Positions 1 to 9,074 of a stretch of DNA of 64,000 bases are shown piece after piece; the first letter of the stretch is position 1; each line of letters begins with the position of its first letter. The notes below the pieces were generated by a model. The model ran no database searches. It saw only the letters and a program-made list of their open reading frames with translations, and was not told where the DNA came from. The position numbers and the translations under genes are program-made. Source of the DNA: Magnetospirillum sp. (GTDB taxonomy: Bacteria > Pseudomonadota > Alphaproteobacteria > Rhodospirillales > Magnetospirillaceae). The DNA is taken from contig JANQAI010000005.1 of NCBI GenBank assembly GCA_024707145.1, positions 62,001 to 126,000 of the forward strand, written 5' to 3'.

Positions 1-290
1 AGGCGATCATGCTGTCCGGCGGGCCGCTGGGCGGCGCCCAGGACCCGGTGGTGGCCCAGGCCGCTTCGGCGGCGGCCTCGATCATGTCCGGGACCAAGGC
101 CAGCCTGGTGGGCAAGACCGTGGCCGAGGTGGAGCGCGACCTGATCATCGACACCCTGTCCCATTGCCTGGGCAACCGCACCCACGCGGCCAACATCCTG
201 GGCATCTCCATCCGCACGCTGCGCAACAAGCTCAAGCAGTATTCCGACGAAGGCGTGCCGGTACCGCCCGCCGGCGGGGAAGCCGCCTGA
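1..290 (+). CDS. flbD: FlbD-type sigma-54 flagellar transcriptional activator, C-terminal end (partial)
   Basis: Only the C-terminal ~96 residues are in the window; the gene enters from the left edge in frame with position 3. The visible part ends in a Fis-type helix-turn-helix (starting about 38 residues after the first Met: acidic helix VAEVERDLII, then NRTHAANILGISIRTL, then RNKLKQY), the DNA-binding domain of NtrC-family activators. Position directly before flhA, flhF and flhG fits FlbD/FleQ-like regulators of class II flagellar genes in alphaproteobacteria. The ATPase and receiver domains lie outside, so FlbD rather than another NtrC-family protein is an inference from context. The last 26 bases including the stop are nearly repeated at 311-336. 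Confidence 0.8.
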   Translation, partial: AIMLSGGPLGGAQDPVVAQAASAAASIMSGTKASLVGKTVAEVERDLIIDTLSHCLGNRTHAANILGISIRTLRNKLKQYSDEGVPVPPAGGEAA

Positions 291-336
291 TGTTTACGAA
301 CTGCGGGCTCCGCCCGCCGGCGGCGAGGCCGCCTGA
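265..336. repeat. Tandem near-copy of the flbD 3' end
   Basis: Bases 265-290 (coding PPAGGEA and the stop) reappear at 311-336 with 24 of 26 matches, again ending in the same in-frame-looking stop triplet. The copy lies between flbD and flhA. It looks like a small local duplication. Confidence 0.7.
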
Positions 337-364
337 AGCCATGACCCGGACGGAGCGTTAGCAC

Positions 365-2487
365 ATGGCGAACGGCATGGCCAACGGAGCCCAGGCGGCG
401 GGCGCGGCGCGCGAGGTATGGGGCCGGCTGACCACCGCGCTGAGGCGCGGCGACGTCATCATGGCCATCGGCGTGCTGGTGATCCTGGCCGCGCTGATCC
501 TGCCCCTGCCGCCATGGCTGCTGGACATGGGCCTGGCCATCTCCATCACCTTCTCGGTGCTGGTGCTGATGGTCGCCATCTTCATCGAGAAGCCGCTGCA
601 ATTCTCGTCCTTCCCGACGGTGCTGCTGCTGGCGACGCTGATCCGCCTGGCGCTGAACCTGGCCTCGACCCGCCTGATCCTTTCCCACGGCCACGAGGGC
701 GTGGAAGGCGCCGGCCAGGTGATCGCCGCCTTCGCCAGCTTCATCATGAGCGGCAGTTTCGTCATCGGCATCATCGTCTTCGCCATCCTGGTGATCGTGA
801 ACTTCGTGGTCATCACCAAGGGCTCGACGCGTATCGCCGAAGTGGCCGCCCGCTTCACCCTGGACGGCCTGCCCGGCAAGCAGATGGCTATCGACGCCGA
901 TTTGTCGGCCGGCATGATCGACGAGGCCACCGCCAAGGCGCGGCGCAAGGAACTAGAGGCGGAAAGCCAGTTCTTCGGCTCCATGGACGGTGCCTCCAAG
1001 TTCGTGCGCGGCGACGCCGTCGCCGGCCTGATGATCACCTTCATCAACGCCATCGGCGGCATGATCATCGGCATGGCGCAGAACGGCCTGACCTTCAGCC
1101 AGGCCGCCGATTTCTACACCAAGCTGACGGTGGGCGACGGCCTGGTCACCCAGGTGCCGGCGCTGCTGGTGTCGGTGGCTGCCGGCATGCTGGTGACCAA
1201 GGCCGGCGTGCACGAGGCGGTGGACAAGGCGCTGTACGGACAGCTGGCCGGCTATCCCCGTGCGGTGGGCACCGCCGGCGGCCTGATGTTCCTGATGGCC
1301 CTGGTGCCCAACATGCCGTTCCTGCCCTTCGCCATGCTGGGCGCCGGCATGGGCGCGGCCGCCTTCCTGCTGGACCGCCAGCAGCGCGCCAAGGCCGAGC
1401 GCGAGGCGGTGGAAACGCAGGAAAGCCAGCAGTTGGACACGCCGGTGGCCGAGGAACCCATCTCCACCGCGCTGCGCATCGACATGGTGCGGCTGGAACT
1501 GGGCTACGGCCTGCTGCAGCTGATCAACAATCCCAAGGGCGTCAAGCTGACCGACCAGATCAAGTCCCTGCGCCGCGCCATGGCGTCGGAGCAAGGCTTC
1601 GTCATGCCCAGCGTGCGCATCCAGGACAACATGCAGCTGCCGGCCAACACCTACATCATCTTCATCAAGGAGGTAGAATCCGGCCGTGGCGACCTGCGCC
1701 CCAACCACCTGCTGGTGATGGACCCGCGCGGCGACGACATCACGCTGCCGGGCGAAAAAGACCAAGGAACCCACCTTCGGCCTGCCGGCCATGTGGATCG
1801 AGCCCAGCAACCGCGAGGAGGCGCTGTTCCGCGGCTATACCGTGGTGGACCCGCCCACCGTGGTGACCACCCACCTGACCGAGGTGATCAAGGACAACAT
1901 GTCCGAGCTGCTGTCCCATGCCGAGACCCAGAAGCTGCTGGACGAGCTGGACAAGGAACACCAGAAGCTGGTGGCCGAGCCTGATCCCCAGCCAGATCAC
2001 CGTGGGCGGCCTGCAGCGCGTGCTGCAGAACCTGCTGGGCGAGCGCGTTTCCGTCCGCGACCTGCCCACCATCCTGGAGGGCATCGCCGAGGCCTGCGGC
2101 CATACCCGGAACGTCACCATGATCACCGAGCACGTGCGCGCCCGCCTGGCCCGCCAGGTCTCGGACGCCAATACCGGCCACCAGGGTTTCATCCCGCTGA
2201 TCACGCTGTCGCCGGAATGGGAGCAGGCCTTCGCCGAATCCCTGATCGGCACCGGCGAAGAGAAGCAGTTGTCCATGCCGCCGTCGCAGCTGCAGGACTT
2301 CATCACCAAGGTGCGCCAGACCTTCGAGCGCTTCGCCATGCAGGGCGAGACGCCGGTGCTGCTGACCAGCCCCATGGTGCGTCCCTACGTGCGCTCCATC
2401 ATCGAGCGCTTCCGCCCGGTGACCGTGGTCATCAGCCAGGCGGAAATCCATCCCAAGGCCCGCATCAAGACGTTGGGGCAGATATGA
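365..2487 (+). CDS. flhA: Flagellar type III export apparatus protein FlhA (two frame breaks)
   Basis: FlhA is the large inner-membrane component of the flagellar export gate. Corrected length is 706 residues, normal for the family. The N-terminal half has about eight membrane segments, with the signature RLALNLASTRLIL near residues 94-106. The C-terminal cytoplasmic half follows. The ATG at 365 is preceded by GGAG. The frame is broken twice. Near 1756-1760 a run of four A has become five (GEK is followed by an out-of-frame stretch, and TKEPTFGLP resumes one frame over). At 1977-1983 GAGCTGA has become GAGCCTGA (VAE then LIPSQITVGG). Removing both extra bases restores one continuous frame. 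Identity is certain; whether the breaks are real is not. Confidence 0.93.
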
Positions 2488-2505
2488 CGAGGCAGGCTGT
2501 GTGGA

Positions 2506-2611
2506 AAAGGGCCCCCACCCCCCTCCCTCCCCCGCTGGTGCAGGGGAGGGGGTGCACGCCCCCTCCCTCGCGCGGAGCGTGGGGGAGGGCCGGGGTGGGG
2601 GCTTTCCCGCC
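2506..2611. repeat. GC-rich inverted repeat between flhA and flhF
   Basis: The 140-base gap between flhA and flhF is almost filled by a C-rich arm (GGGCCCCCACCCCC) and a complementary G-rich arm (CGGGGTGGGGGC), with smaller internal CCCTCCC/GGGAGGG pairs. Similar CCCTC-rich inverted repeats occur at 35605-35735 and 43127-43157, so this is a dispersed family. No T-tract follows, so it is not a clear terminator; it could reduce read-through within the operon. Confidence 0.6.
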
Positions 2612-2627
2612 GGCAGGGGCATAATCC

Positions 2628-3633
2628 ATGCGCCTGAAATCCTTCACCGCCGCCACCATGGCCGAGGCCATGGAGATGGTCCGGCTGGAACTGGGCGATG
2701 AGGCCATCATCGTCTCGACCCAGCGGGCCGCCGGCGCCAAGGGCGTGCGGATTACCGCCGCGCTGGAACCGGCCGACGCCGATCTGGCGGTGGCCGAGTT
2801 GCTGGAGGAGAGCCACCCCTCCGGCGCCGCCGAAGCCATCAAGGCCGCCCTGGAGAGCCACGGCCTGCCCCAGCGGCTGGCGGAGCGGCTGACCAACGCC
2901 GCCCGCACCGCCGGCATCGCCGATCCGGTGCTGGCCTGCGCCGCCGCCCTGGAGGCCGGCTTCACCTTCGCCTGCCTGCCCGAGCATTCGGCGCCGCGCC
3001 CGTTCATGCTGGTGGGGCCGCCCGGCTCGGGCAAGTCCATCGCCGTGGCCAAGCTGGCGGCGCGCAGCGTGCTGAAGCAGCGCCACGTGGGCGTCATCAC
3101 CTGCGACAACATCCGGGCCGGCGCGCTGGAGCAGCTGACCGCCTTCACCCGCATCCTGGAGATCGACCTGGTCAAGGCGCGCGGCCCCGAATCCCTGCGC
3201 CGCGCCGTCGAGGCCGCCACCGGCATGTTCGACCTGATGCTGATCGACAGCCCCGGCCTGAACCCGTTCAAGCAATCGGACATGGACTACCTGCAGGAGC
3301 CTGGTGGAGGCCGCCGATGTGGAGCCCATCCTGGTGATGGCCGCCGGCGGCGACGCCGAGGAGGCGCGCGAGGTGGCGGAATCCTTCGCCGGCATCGGCG
3401 CCACCCGGCTGTTCACCACCCGGCTGGACACCACCCGGCGCCTGGGCGCCATGCTGGCCGCCGCCGAGGCCGGGCAGATGGCCCTGTGCGACGTCTCCGC
3501 CAGCCCCCACGTGGCCAGCGGCATCGCCCCCATCTCCGCCCTTTCGCTTGCCCGCCTGCTTCTGCCCCAGGCACCCGAACCGGCGCCGCACCAAGACGAA
3601 ACCTTCTGGACCGACGAGGCACACGCACCATGA
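2628..3633 (+). CDS. flhF: Flagellar biosynthesis GTPase FlhF (frame break)
   Basis: FlhF is an SRP-type GTPase that sets the position and number of polar flagella. The N-terminus (MRLKSFTAATMAEAM, then a DEAIIVSTQ stretch) is typical. The P-loop GPPGSGKS is near residues 130-137 and a G3-like DSPG near 207-210. At 3297-3303 GAGCTGG has become GAGCCTGG. The first frame is lost after residue 224 and the rest (LVEAADVEPILVMAAGG) continues one frame over to the stop at 3633. Corrected length is 334 residues. The broken frame happens to enter the flhG frame, so a naive gene caller would report an artificial FlhF-FlhG fusion of 600 residues. The stop overlaps the flhG start (ATGA). Confidence 0.88.
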
Positions 3634-4430
3634 CGACGCCTGAAGCCCCCACGCTCGCGCCCCGCCCCACCCAGCGGGCGAAAGGCCGCAACGTCATCGC
3701 CGTGGCTTCCGGCAAGGGCGGTGTCGGCAAGACCTGGTTCTCCATCACGCTCGCCAACGCCATGGCGCGGGCCGGCCGCAAGATCCTGCTGTTCGACGGC
3801 GATTTGGGCCTGGCCAACGTGGACATCCAGCTGGGCCTGATGCCCAAGACCGACCTGGGCAGCGTGGTGGCCGGCCGCCTGACGCTGAACCAGGCGCTGG
3901 TCAACTTCCCCGACGGCGGCTTCGACATCATCGCCGGGCGTTCGGGCTCGGGGACGCTGGCCAACATCCCGCTGTCGCGCCTGCAGATGCTGGGCGAGGA
4001 CCTGGTGCTGCTGTCGGCCAATTACGACAAGGTGGTGGTGGATCTGGGCGCCGGCGTCGAGAAGACCACCCGCAACTTCGCCCAGCAGGCCGGCACCATC
4101 CTGGTGGTCACCACCGACGAGCCGACCTCGCTGACCGACGCCTACGCCTTCATCAAGGTCACCCACATGGAGCGGCCGGGCACCGACATGCGCATCGTGG
4201 TCAACATGGCCAATTCCACCCGCGAGGGCGAGCGCATCTACAACACCCTGCTGAAGGCCTGCGAGGGCTTCCTGAAGATCAGCCCGCCGCTGGCCGGCGT
4301 CATCCGCCGCGACCTCAAGGTGCGCGAGGCCATCCGCAACCAAACCCCCATCCTGATCCGCTCGCCCAATTCCGAGGCGGCCACGGATGTGGAGGCGCTG
4401 GTCGAGCGCCTGTTGCGCAACGGCAAGTAG
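3630..4430 (+). CDS. flhG: MinD-like ATPase FlhG (FleN/YlxH)
   Basis: This is a 266-residue member of the ParA/MinD ATPase group that works with FlhF to control flagellar number. The deviant Walker A KGGVGKT lies at residues 29-35, followed by FDGDLGLANVDIQ, the hallmark of MinD-type proteins. The ATG at 3630 overlaps the flhF stop in ATGA, implying translational coupling. It lies in the same operon as flhA and flhF. FlhG rather than MinD is supported by this position and by the missing minC/minE neighbours. Confidence 0.9.
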   Translation: MTTPEAPTLAPRPTQRAKGRNVIAVASGKGGVGKTWFSITLANAMARAGRKILLFDGDLGLANVDIQLGLMPKTDLGSVVAGRLTLNQALVNFPDGGFDIIAGRSGSGTLANIPLSRLQMLGEDLVLLSANYDKVVVDLGAGVEKTTRNFAQQAGTILVVTTDEPTSLTDAYAFIKVTHMERPGTDMRIVVNMANSTREGERIYNTLLKACEGFLKISPPLAGVIRRDLKVREAIRNQTPILIRSPNSEAATDVEALVERLLRNGK

Positions 4431-4433
4431 GCC

Positions 4434-6071
4434 ATGGCCGACGCCATCCCGCCCGCCCCGCCGACGGTGACCGTTTCCGCCTCGGGCGGCGGCGGCCCGG
4501 TGGCGCTGACGGTGCTGTCCGACGCGGCGGCGGTGGTGGAGCTGCTGGACGGCGCCCTGGTGGAGGGACAGGCCCAGGCGCGCGCCGCCAAAGGCATGGT
4601 CGAGGTGGTGACCGCCGACGGCACGCTGCAGCTGAAGGCGCCGCCCGGCGTCCAGTTGCCGCCCATCCCCCCCGGCGCCCGCCTGCTGCTGCAGATGATC
4701 GGACAGGGCGCCGACGGCCAGGTGATGCTGCTGGCCATCAATGGCCGCCCGCTGGGCGGCGCCACCATCCCCGCCGCCGGGTCGCCCGCCCAGCCCCCCC
4801 TTCAGCCGGGGGCTCCCGCCGGCCTGCCCGGCCCGGCCAATCCTTTGCCCGCGCCCCAGCCCGGCGCGCCGGCCGTGGCCATCGGCGCCCCCCCGCCGGC
4901 CGACAGCCCCTTCGGCCTGACCGCCACGGTGATCCGCCCGGCCCAGTTGCCCGGCATGCCAGCCCCGCCCGGCCAAACGCCGCCTTGGCCCGCGGGGGCC
5001 GGCGTGCCGCCCGACCTGCCCGCCGGCACCCGCCTGACCGTACGCATCGCCGGGATCATGCCCATGGCCGAAGGCGTCCCCGGCGCCCAGCCGCTGCCCG
5101 GTCCGGCTTCCCCAACGGGGCAGCCGGGGCCGACCGCCATGCCGGCTGCCGGCCTGCCCCCGGCCCCGCCCGGCGGCATCCCGCCCACCGCCGCGCCGAC
5201 GCCGACCCTGCTGCCCGGCATGGTGACCGCCCACCCGCCCGGCGGGCAGGCGGTGGTGCAGACCCCGGCCGGCGTCCTGGCCGTGCCCACCCACGCCGAC
5301 CTGCCACCCGGCACCGGCCTGCTGCTGGAGGTGGTGGGCAAGCCGCTGCCGCCACTGCCCGCGGCCGCGCCGACCGCCGCCGCGCCGCAAGGGCTGAGCC
5401 CGCAGGGATGGCCGGCGCTGAGCGAAGCGCTGGACGTACTGGCCACCGCCAACCAGCCCCAGGCGCTGGAGCAATTATTGCGCGCCCTGCCCCAGCCCGA
5501 CGCCCGTCTGGCTGCCAGCATGGCGGCCTTCGCCGGCACTCTGCGCAGCGGCGAGGCCCGCGCGCTGCTGCCCGAGAACACCGTGCGCGGCATCGAGAAG
5601 GCCGGCCGCAAGGACCTGGCCGCGCGGCTGCGCGGCGACCTGGAGGAACTGGGCCGGGAGGCCGGCCAGCCGGTGGCGGGTGGCGACTGGCGCGCCTATA
5701 CCATGCCCTTCCTCAATGGCGGCGCCATCGAGCCCATCCGCCTGTTCGTGCGCAAGGCCGGCGACGAGGAGGGCGGCGGCGGCAAGCGCGGCGGCGGCAA
5801 GGGCGACGACCACCGCTTCGTCATCGACCTCAACCTCAGCCGAATGGGCCGACTGCAGCTGGACGGGCTGGTACGGCGCGAGGACAAGCTATTCGACCTG
5901 ATCATCCGCACCGCCCATCCGCTGCCGGCCGACATGCGGCGCGACATCCTGGGCATCTTCGCCGATGCCGGCGAACTGGTGGGAACCAAGGGAACGGTGG
6001 CCTTCCAGGCCGGTGGCCAATGGGTGGAATTTCCGCCCGCCCCGCCGGCGCCCACCCGCATCGAAGTGTAG
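4434..6071 (+). CDS. Proline/alanine-rich protein with a FliK-like C-terminal domain
   Basis: A 545-residue protein starting 3 bases after flhG, so almost certainly in the flagellar operon. The first ~90 residues are moderately hydrophobic. Residues ~100-320 are a low-complexity Pro/Ala/Gly linker. From ~445 to 515 there is an ordered region with the pattern HRFVIDLNLSRMGRLQLDGL and later LPADMRR, resembling the C-terminal domain of flagellar hook-length control proteins (FliK). A Gly/Lys-rich insert (GGGGKRGGGKG) precedes it. FliK function is inferred from the fold-like pattern and position; primary sequence similarity is too weak for certainty. A 63-bp palindromic repeat begins 2 bases after the stop. 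Confidence 0.6.
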   Translation: MADAIPPAPPTVTVSASGGGGPVALTVLSDAAAVVELLDGALVEGQAQARAAKGMVEVVTADGTLQLKAPPGVQLPPIPPGARLLLQMIGQGADGQVMLLAINGRPLGGATIPAAGSPAQPPLQPGAPAGLPGPANPLPAPQPGAPAVAIGAPPPADSPFGLTATVIRPAQLPGMPAPPGQTPPWPAGAGVPPDLPAGTRLTVRIAGIMPMAEGVPGAQPLPGPASPTGQPGPTAMPAAGLPPAPPGGIPPTAAPTPTLLPGMVTAHPPGGQAVVQTPAGVLAVPTHADLPPGTGLLLEVVGKPLPPLPAAAPTAAAPQGLSPQGWPALSEALDVLATANQPQALEQLLRALPQPDARLAASMAAFAGTLRSGEARALLPENTVRGIEKAGRKDLAARLRGDLEELGREAGQPVAGGDWRAYTMPFLNGGAIEPIRLFVRKAGDEEGGGGKRGGGKGDDHRFVIDLNLSRMGRLQLDGLVRREDKLFDLIIRTAHPLPADMRRDILGIFADAGELVGTKGTVAFQAGGQWVEFPPAPPAPTRIEV

Positions 6072-6073
6072 CC

Positions 6074-6136
6074 TAGAGCGCGATGACAACAGGTTGGCGC
6101 GACCTCGCGCCAACCTGTTGTCTGAATCGCCCTCTA
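6074..6136. repeat. Palindromic repeat, family A, copy 1
   Basis: Two perfect 18-base arms (6085-6102 and 6105-6122, core ACAACAGGTTGGCGCG) are separated by only 2 bases and flanked by TAGAG/CTCTA ends. A second copy is at 32589-32651. It sits just after the FliK-like gene. There is no T-tract. As RNA it would form a very stable hairpin, so it may stop transcription or protect the mRNA 3' end, but its repetition suggests a REP/MITE-like element. Confidence 0.75.
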
Positions 6137-6239
6137 ACTTATTGATGAGAGCCGGATGCCCGTTCTATGACACAGCCTGACGCCCTAGGCGGCATGGCGA
6201 TTGCTTGACGGGTGTGCGGAACGTACAACCTTGAACGTC

Positions 6240-7733
6240 ATGACATCCATCTCGCAAGACCCCAAAGGCTATTACGCGGTGCTGGGCCTGGCCCCCGGCG
6301 CCGACTTGGCCGCCATCAAGGCGGCCTACCGGTCGCGGGCGAAGACGGTGCACCCGGACCGCAACCGCTCCAGCGCGGCGGCCGAGGAATTCCAACGGCT
6401 TGTCGAGGCCTACCGGGTGCTCAAGGACGTGGTCCACCGGGCCGAATACGATGCCACCGGAGTGCATCCGCTGACCGACGACGGGGACGACTACCCCTCG
6501 ACTCCGTTCGCCTGCTCGCGCTGCGGCGCCGTCACCGCCCAGCCGCGCTACATCGTCTTCCACCAAGTCAAAAGTTACCTGCTGTGGGCCAAGCGCCGTC
6601 GCAAGGAGGGAATTTTCTGCCGGGATTGCGCCGATGCCGCCGCCGTGCAATCCAGCGTCGTCACCTGGGCGGCCGGATGGTGGTCGCCGCCGGGCCTGCT
6701 GCTCACCCCCATCGCCCTGCTCCGCAACCTGTTCGGCGGCAGCAAGCCGCGCCATCAGAACGCGCGGCTGCTGATACGGCAGGCGCGCGCCTTCCTGGCC
6801 CTGGACGAGGTGGACCTGGCCCGCGCCCTGACCGAGCAGGCGGCCGGCTTCGCCCGGCTGTCGGTGCACAAACGCCAAGTGGAGGATCTGCGGACGGCGG
6901 CGCCGGGACGGCCGGGCCGCAGGCTCAAGAACCGCTGGGCGCCCTGGTCCACCGGCGTCTTCGCCGCCCAGCTGGCCCCCCTGGTGGCGCTGCCGGTGCT
7001 GGTCGCCGTGGTGGCGCTGATCGCCAGCCGCCCCTGGGACAAGCCGGTGGCCACCACCGCCGGCATCTCGGTGAAGGCCGCCAGCATCGGCGAGATCCGC
7101 CATGTGGCCATCGCCGATCTGAAGCTGCGCCAGGCCGCTATTGAAGGCGCGCCGGTACTCGCCCTGCTCGACCGCTTCACCACCGTGCAGGTGCTCGGCA
7201 GCCAGGGCGACGAATGGTCCCGCGTCAAGACGCCGGCCGGGGTCGAGGGCTGGGTGGCGACCCGAGCGCTCTATGCCGGCTCGGGCTCGCTGTTCAAGCA
7301 GGAATGGTGCGCCGCCAACCGCGGCACCCCGCCCCAGCCGGGCGAGGTGCTGGTGCGCCGGGCCACCGGCGAACACCGCCTGCTGATCCACAATGATGGC
7401 CGCAAGGACGCGGTGGTGAAGCTGAAGACCGCCAGCGGCAACACCGTCGTGTCCTATTTCGTGCCCGCCACCTACCATATCGGCGTGGCCGGCATCCCCG
7501 ACGGCACCTACCGCATCGAATTCGCCACCGGCGCCGCCTATTCCCGCTCGTGCGGCATCTTCAGCACCGACATGCAGGGCGGGCTGATGCCGTTCACCCT
7601 GACCTACAAGCAGGTGTCCGCGGCACGCTCGCAATCCCTTTCGGCCATCCCGGAAATCAGCGTGGTCGCCGCCCCCGGCGACCCCCGCCAGCCCCAGCCG
7701 CTGGACCTGGACCGCTTCGCCGCCGACGATTGA
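6240..7733 (+). CDS. Membrane-anchored J-domain protein with CxxC zinc motifs and an SH3-like domain
   Basis: A 497-residue multidomain protein. An N-terminal J-domain covers residues ~9-76 with the essential HPD at 38-40, so it should stimulate a DnaK-type chaperone. CSRC near 91 and CRDC near 127 could bind one zinc. A hydrophobic stretch lies near 140-160 and a clear membrane segment near 240-262 (LVALPVLVAVVALIAS). The C-terminal part holds a bacterial SH3-like domain (residues ~285-345, ending VEGWVATRAL) and an unknown all-beta-looking domain. The ATG at 6240 is chosen because the J-domain begins a few residues later; an upstream TTG at 6201 is possible. The exact role is unknown. Confidence 0.7.
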   Translation: MTSISQDPKGYYAVLGLAPGADLAAIKAAYRSRAKTVHPDRNRSSAAAEEFQRLVEAYRVLKDVVHRAEYDATGVHPLTDDGDDYPSTPFACSRCGAVTAQPRYIVFHQVKSYLLWAKRRRKEGIFCRDCADAAAVQSSVVTWAAGWWSPPGLLLTPIALLRNLFGGSKPRHQNARLLIRQARAFLALDEVDLARALTEQAAGFARLSVHKRQVEDLRTAAPGRPGRRLKNRWAPWSTGVFAAQLAPLVALPVLVAVVALIASRPWDKPVATTAGISVKAASIGEIRHVAIADLKLRQAAIEGAPVLALLDRFTTVQVLGSQGDEWSRVKTPAGVEGWVATRALYAGSGSLFKQEWCAANRGTPPQPGEVLVRRATGEHRLLIHNDGRKDAVVKLKTASGNTVVSYFVPATYHIGVAGIPDGTYRIEFATGAAYSRSCGIFSTDMQGGLMPFTLTYKQVSAARSQSLSAIPEISVVAAPGDPRQPQPLDLDRFAADD

Positions 7734-7826
7734 GGCCGAAGATGCCTGGGCCCGGGCAACCGGAGCGAGGCGAAGCCGAGGGACTGGCCCGCTGAGGGCC
7801 CGCAAGCTTATGCGAGCGTAAGCCAA

Positions 7827-7841
7827 GCCGCCGGAGGCGGC
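7827..7841. other. Hairpin between two convergent genes
   Basis: GCCGCC-GGA-GGCGGC forms a perfect 6-bp stem, preceded by a second near-perfect one (GCTTATGC-GA-GCGTAAGC at 7806-7823). They lie between the convergent gene ends at 7733 and 7869. No T-tract is present on either strand, so a terminator role is only possible. Confidence 0.35.
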
Positions 7842-7868
7842 GCCCGGCGCCTGAGGGCTCACCTAAAA

Positions 7869-8867
7869 TCAAGCCAGCGGCGCCATGCCGTCGCGCTTGG
7901 CCTTGACGCGGGAACGGGCTTCCACCAGTTCGCGACCCATCTTGCGGATGTCGTGCAGCAGGGTTTCCACCACCAGGATCACCAGATCGGGGGTGCGGTT
8001 GATCTGCGCCTTCAGCGCCGCCTTGGGGATGACCATGCAGACGGTGTCCTCGGCGGCCTCGGCCGAGGCCATGCGGGGATGGTCGTCGATCAGCGCCATC
8101 TCGCCGAAGATGCCGTGCTGGCCGATCTCGCCCAAGGGGACCGGCTTGCCGGCCACCTCCTTGACGATGAGCACCCGGCCGGTTTCCACCACATAGGCCT
8201 CATGGCCCGCCTCGCCCTCGCGGAAGATGACGGTGCCCGCCTTGAAGCGCTTGCGCGAGGTCTTCTCCGAGCCGCCGCCCTTGGCCGCCTGCTGGCCCTG
8301 TTCCACGGCGCGGCGCACCGTGGGCTGGGCGATGCCGGGGGGCACGTCGATGATCGGCCGGGGCTTGGGCAGCGGCGGCGCCGTGCGCCGTTCCTGGCCT
8401 TCGGGCAGGGTGCGCTGCACGCTGCGCCGGCACGGCCCCACATAGGTGGCCGAATCCACGAAGGGACGCGGGTTGACCAGGGCGTTGCGCACCCGCCGGA
8501 ACAGGGAATCCGCCGAGACCGGCTTGACCAGGAACTCGTTGACGCCGGCGTTGCGGGCCTCGACCACCTTTTCCATCTCGGCCATGCCCGAGACCATGAT
8601 GATGGGCACGTCGCGCACCGCCACCTCGGCGCCGGACCGGACCAGCCGGGTGAAGTCGACCCCGTCCATGGGGTCCATGTCGTAATCCACCAGCACCAGG
8701 TCGATCTTCTGCTCGCGCAGCATTTCAATGCCGGCGGGGCCGTCGCCGGCCTCGACCACGTTGCGCACGCCGAAGGAATACAGCGCGGATTTGATGAACG
8801 AGCGCGCGTATCGGCTGTCGTCGATAATCAACACATTGACCGGCTTAAGGTCGATGTCGACGATCAT
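7869..8867 (-). CDS. Response regulator with cyclic-nucleotide-binding output domain
   Basis: A 332-residue protein. The N-terminal receiver domain (residues ~10-125) has the acidic pair DD16-17, the phospho-acceptor Asp61 in the LVLVDYDM context, Ser93 and Lys115 (FLVKP). A linker rich in Pro and Arg follows. Residues ~205-315 form a cNMP-binding domain with a recognisable phosphate-binding cassette (GEMALIDDHPRMASA). No DNA-binding helix-turn-helix follows, so output is probably protein-protein rather than transcriptional. The start is the ATG at 8867, where the receiver fold begins. It is monocistronic and convergent with the J-domain gene. The partner kinase is not evident here. Confidence 0.8.
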   Translation of the reverse strand: MIVDIDLKPVNVLIIDDSRYARSFIKSALYSFGVRNVVEAGDGPAGIEMLREQKIDLVLVDYDMDPMDGVDFTRLVRSGAEVAVRDVPIIMVSGMAEMEKVVEARNAGVNEFLVKPVSADSLFRRVRNALVNPRPFVDSATYVGPCRRSVQRTLPEGQERRTAPPLPKPRPIIDVPPGIAQPTVRRAVEQGQQAAKGGGSEKTSRKRFKAGTVIFREGEAGHEAYVVETGRVLIVKEVAGKPVPLGEIGQHGIFGEMALIDDHPRMASAEAAEDTVCMVIPKAALKAQINRTPDLVILVVETLLHDIRKMGRELVEARSRVKAKRDGMAPLA

Positions 8868-9003
8868 GTGAACCCCAATCCCCCGGGCGCGCCGCACCTG
8901 TGCGCACCAGCCACCCTCTGTTCTAACCCCAATCCCGGGCGGAACCAAGGGGCGAAGACCCCAGGGCGGGTGCCTTTGAGAGGCATCCATGCGGCGGGGT
9001 CGC

Positions 9004-9017
9004 TTGACGGCCATCAA
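9004..9017 (+). promoter_or_regulatory. FNR-type binding site upstream of ubiT
   Basis: TTGACGGCCATCAA matches the FNR/Anr consensus TTGAT-N4-ATCAA at nine of ten defined positions. Its centre is 64.5 bases before the ubiT start, which would allow a class II (-41.5) site if transcription starts near 9052. Anaerobic control is expected for oxygen-independent ubiquinone synthesis. No experimental support is available here. Confidence 0.6.
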
Positions 9018-9074
9018 TGAGGGGAGATATGACCGTCCGGAGAATGCGCGCCATCGAGCGGGGAGCAGCGAACC

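Noticed and set aside
2385..5474. A 1029-codon open frame on the minus strand opposite flhF, flhG and the FliK-like gene
   Set aside because: It is antisense to clear flagellar genes and has the Gly/Arg/Gln/His-rich composition of GC-rich shadow frames.
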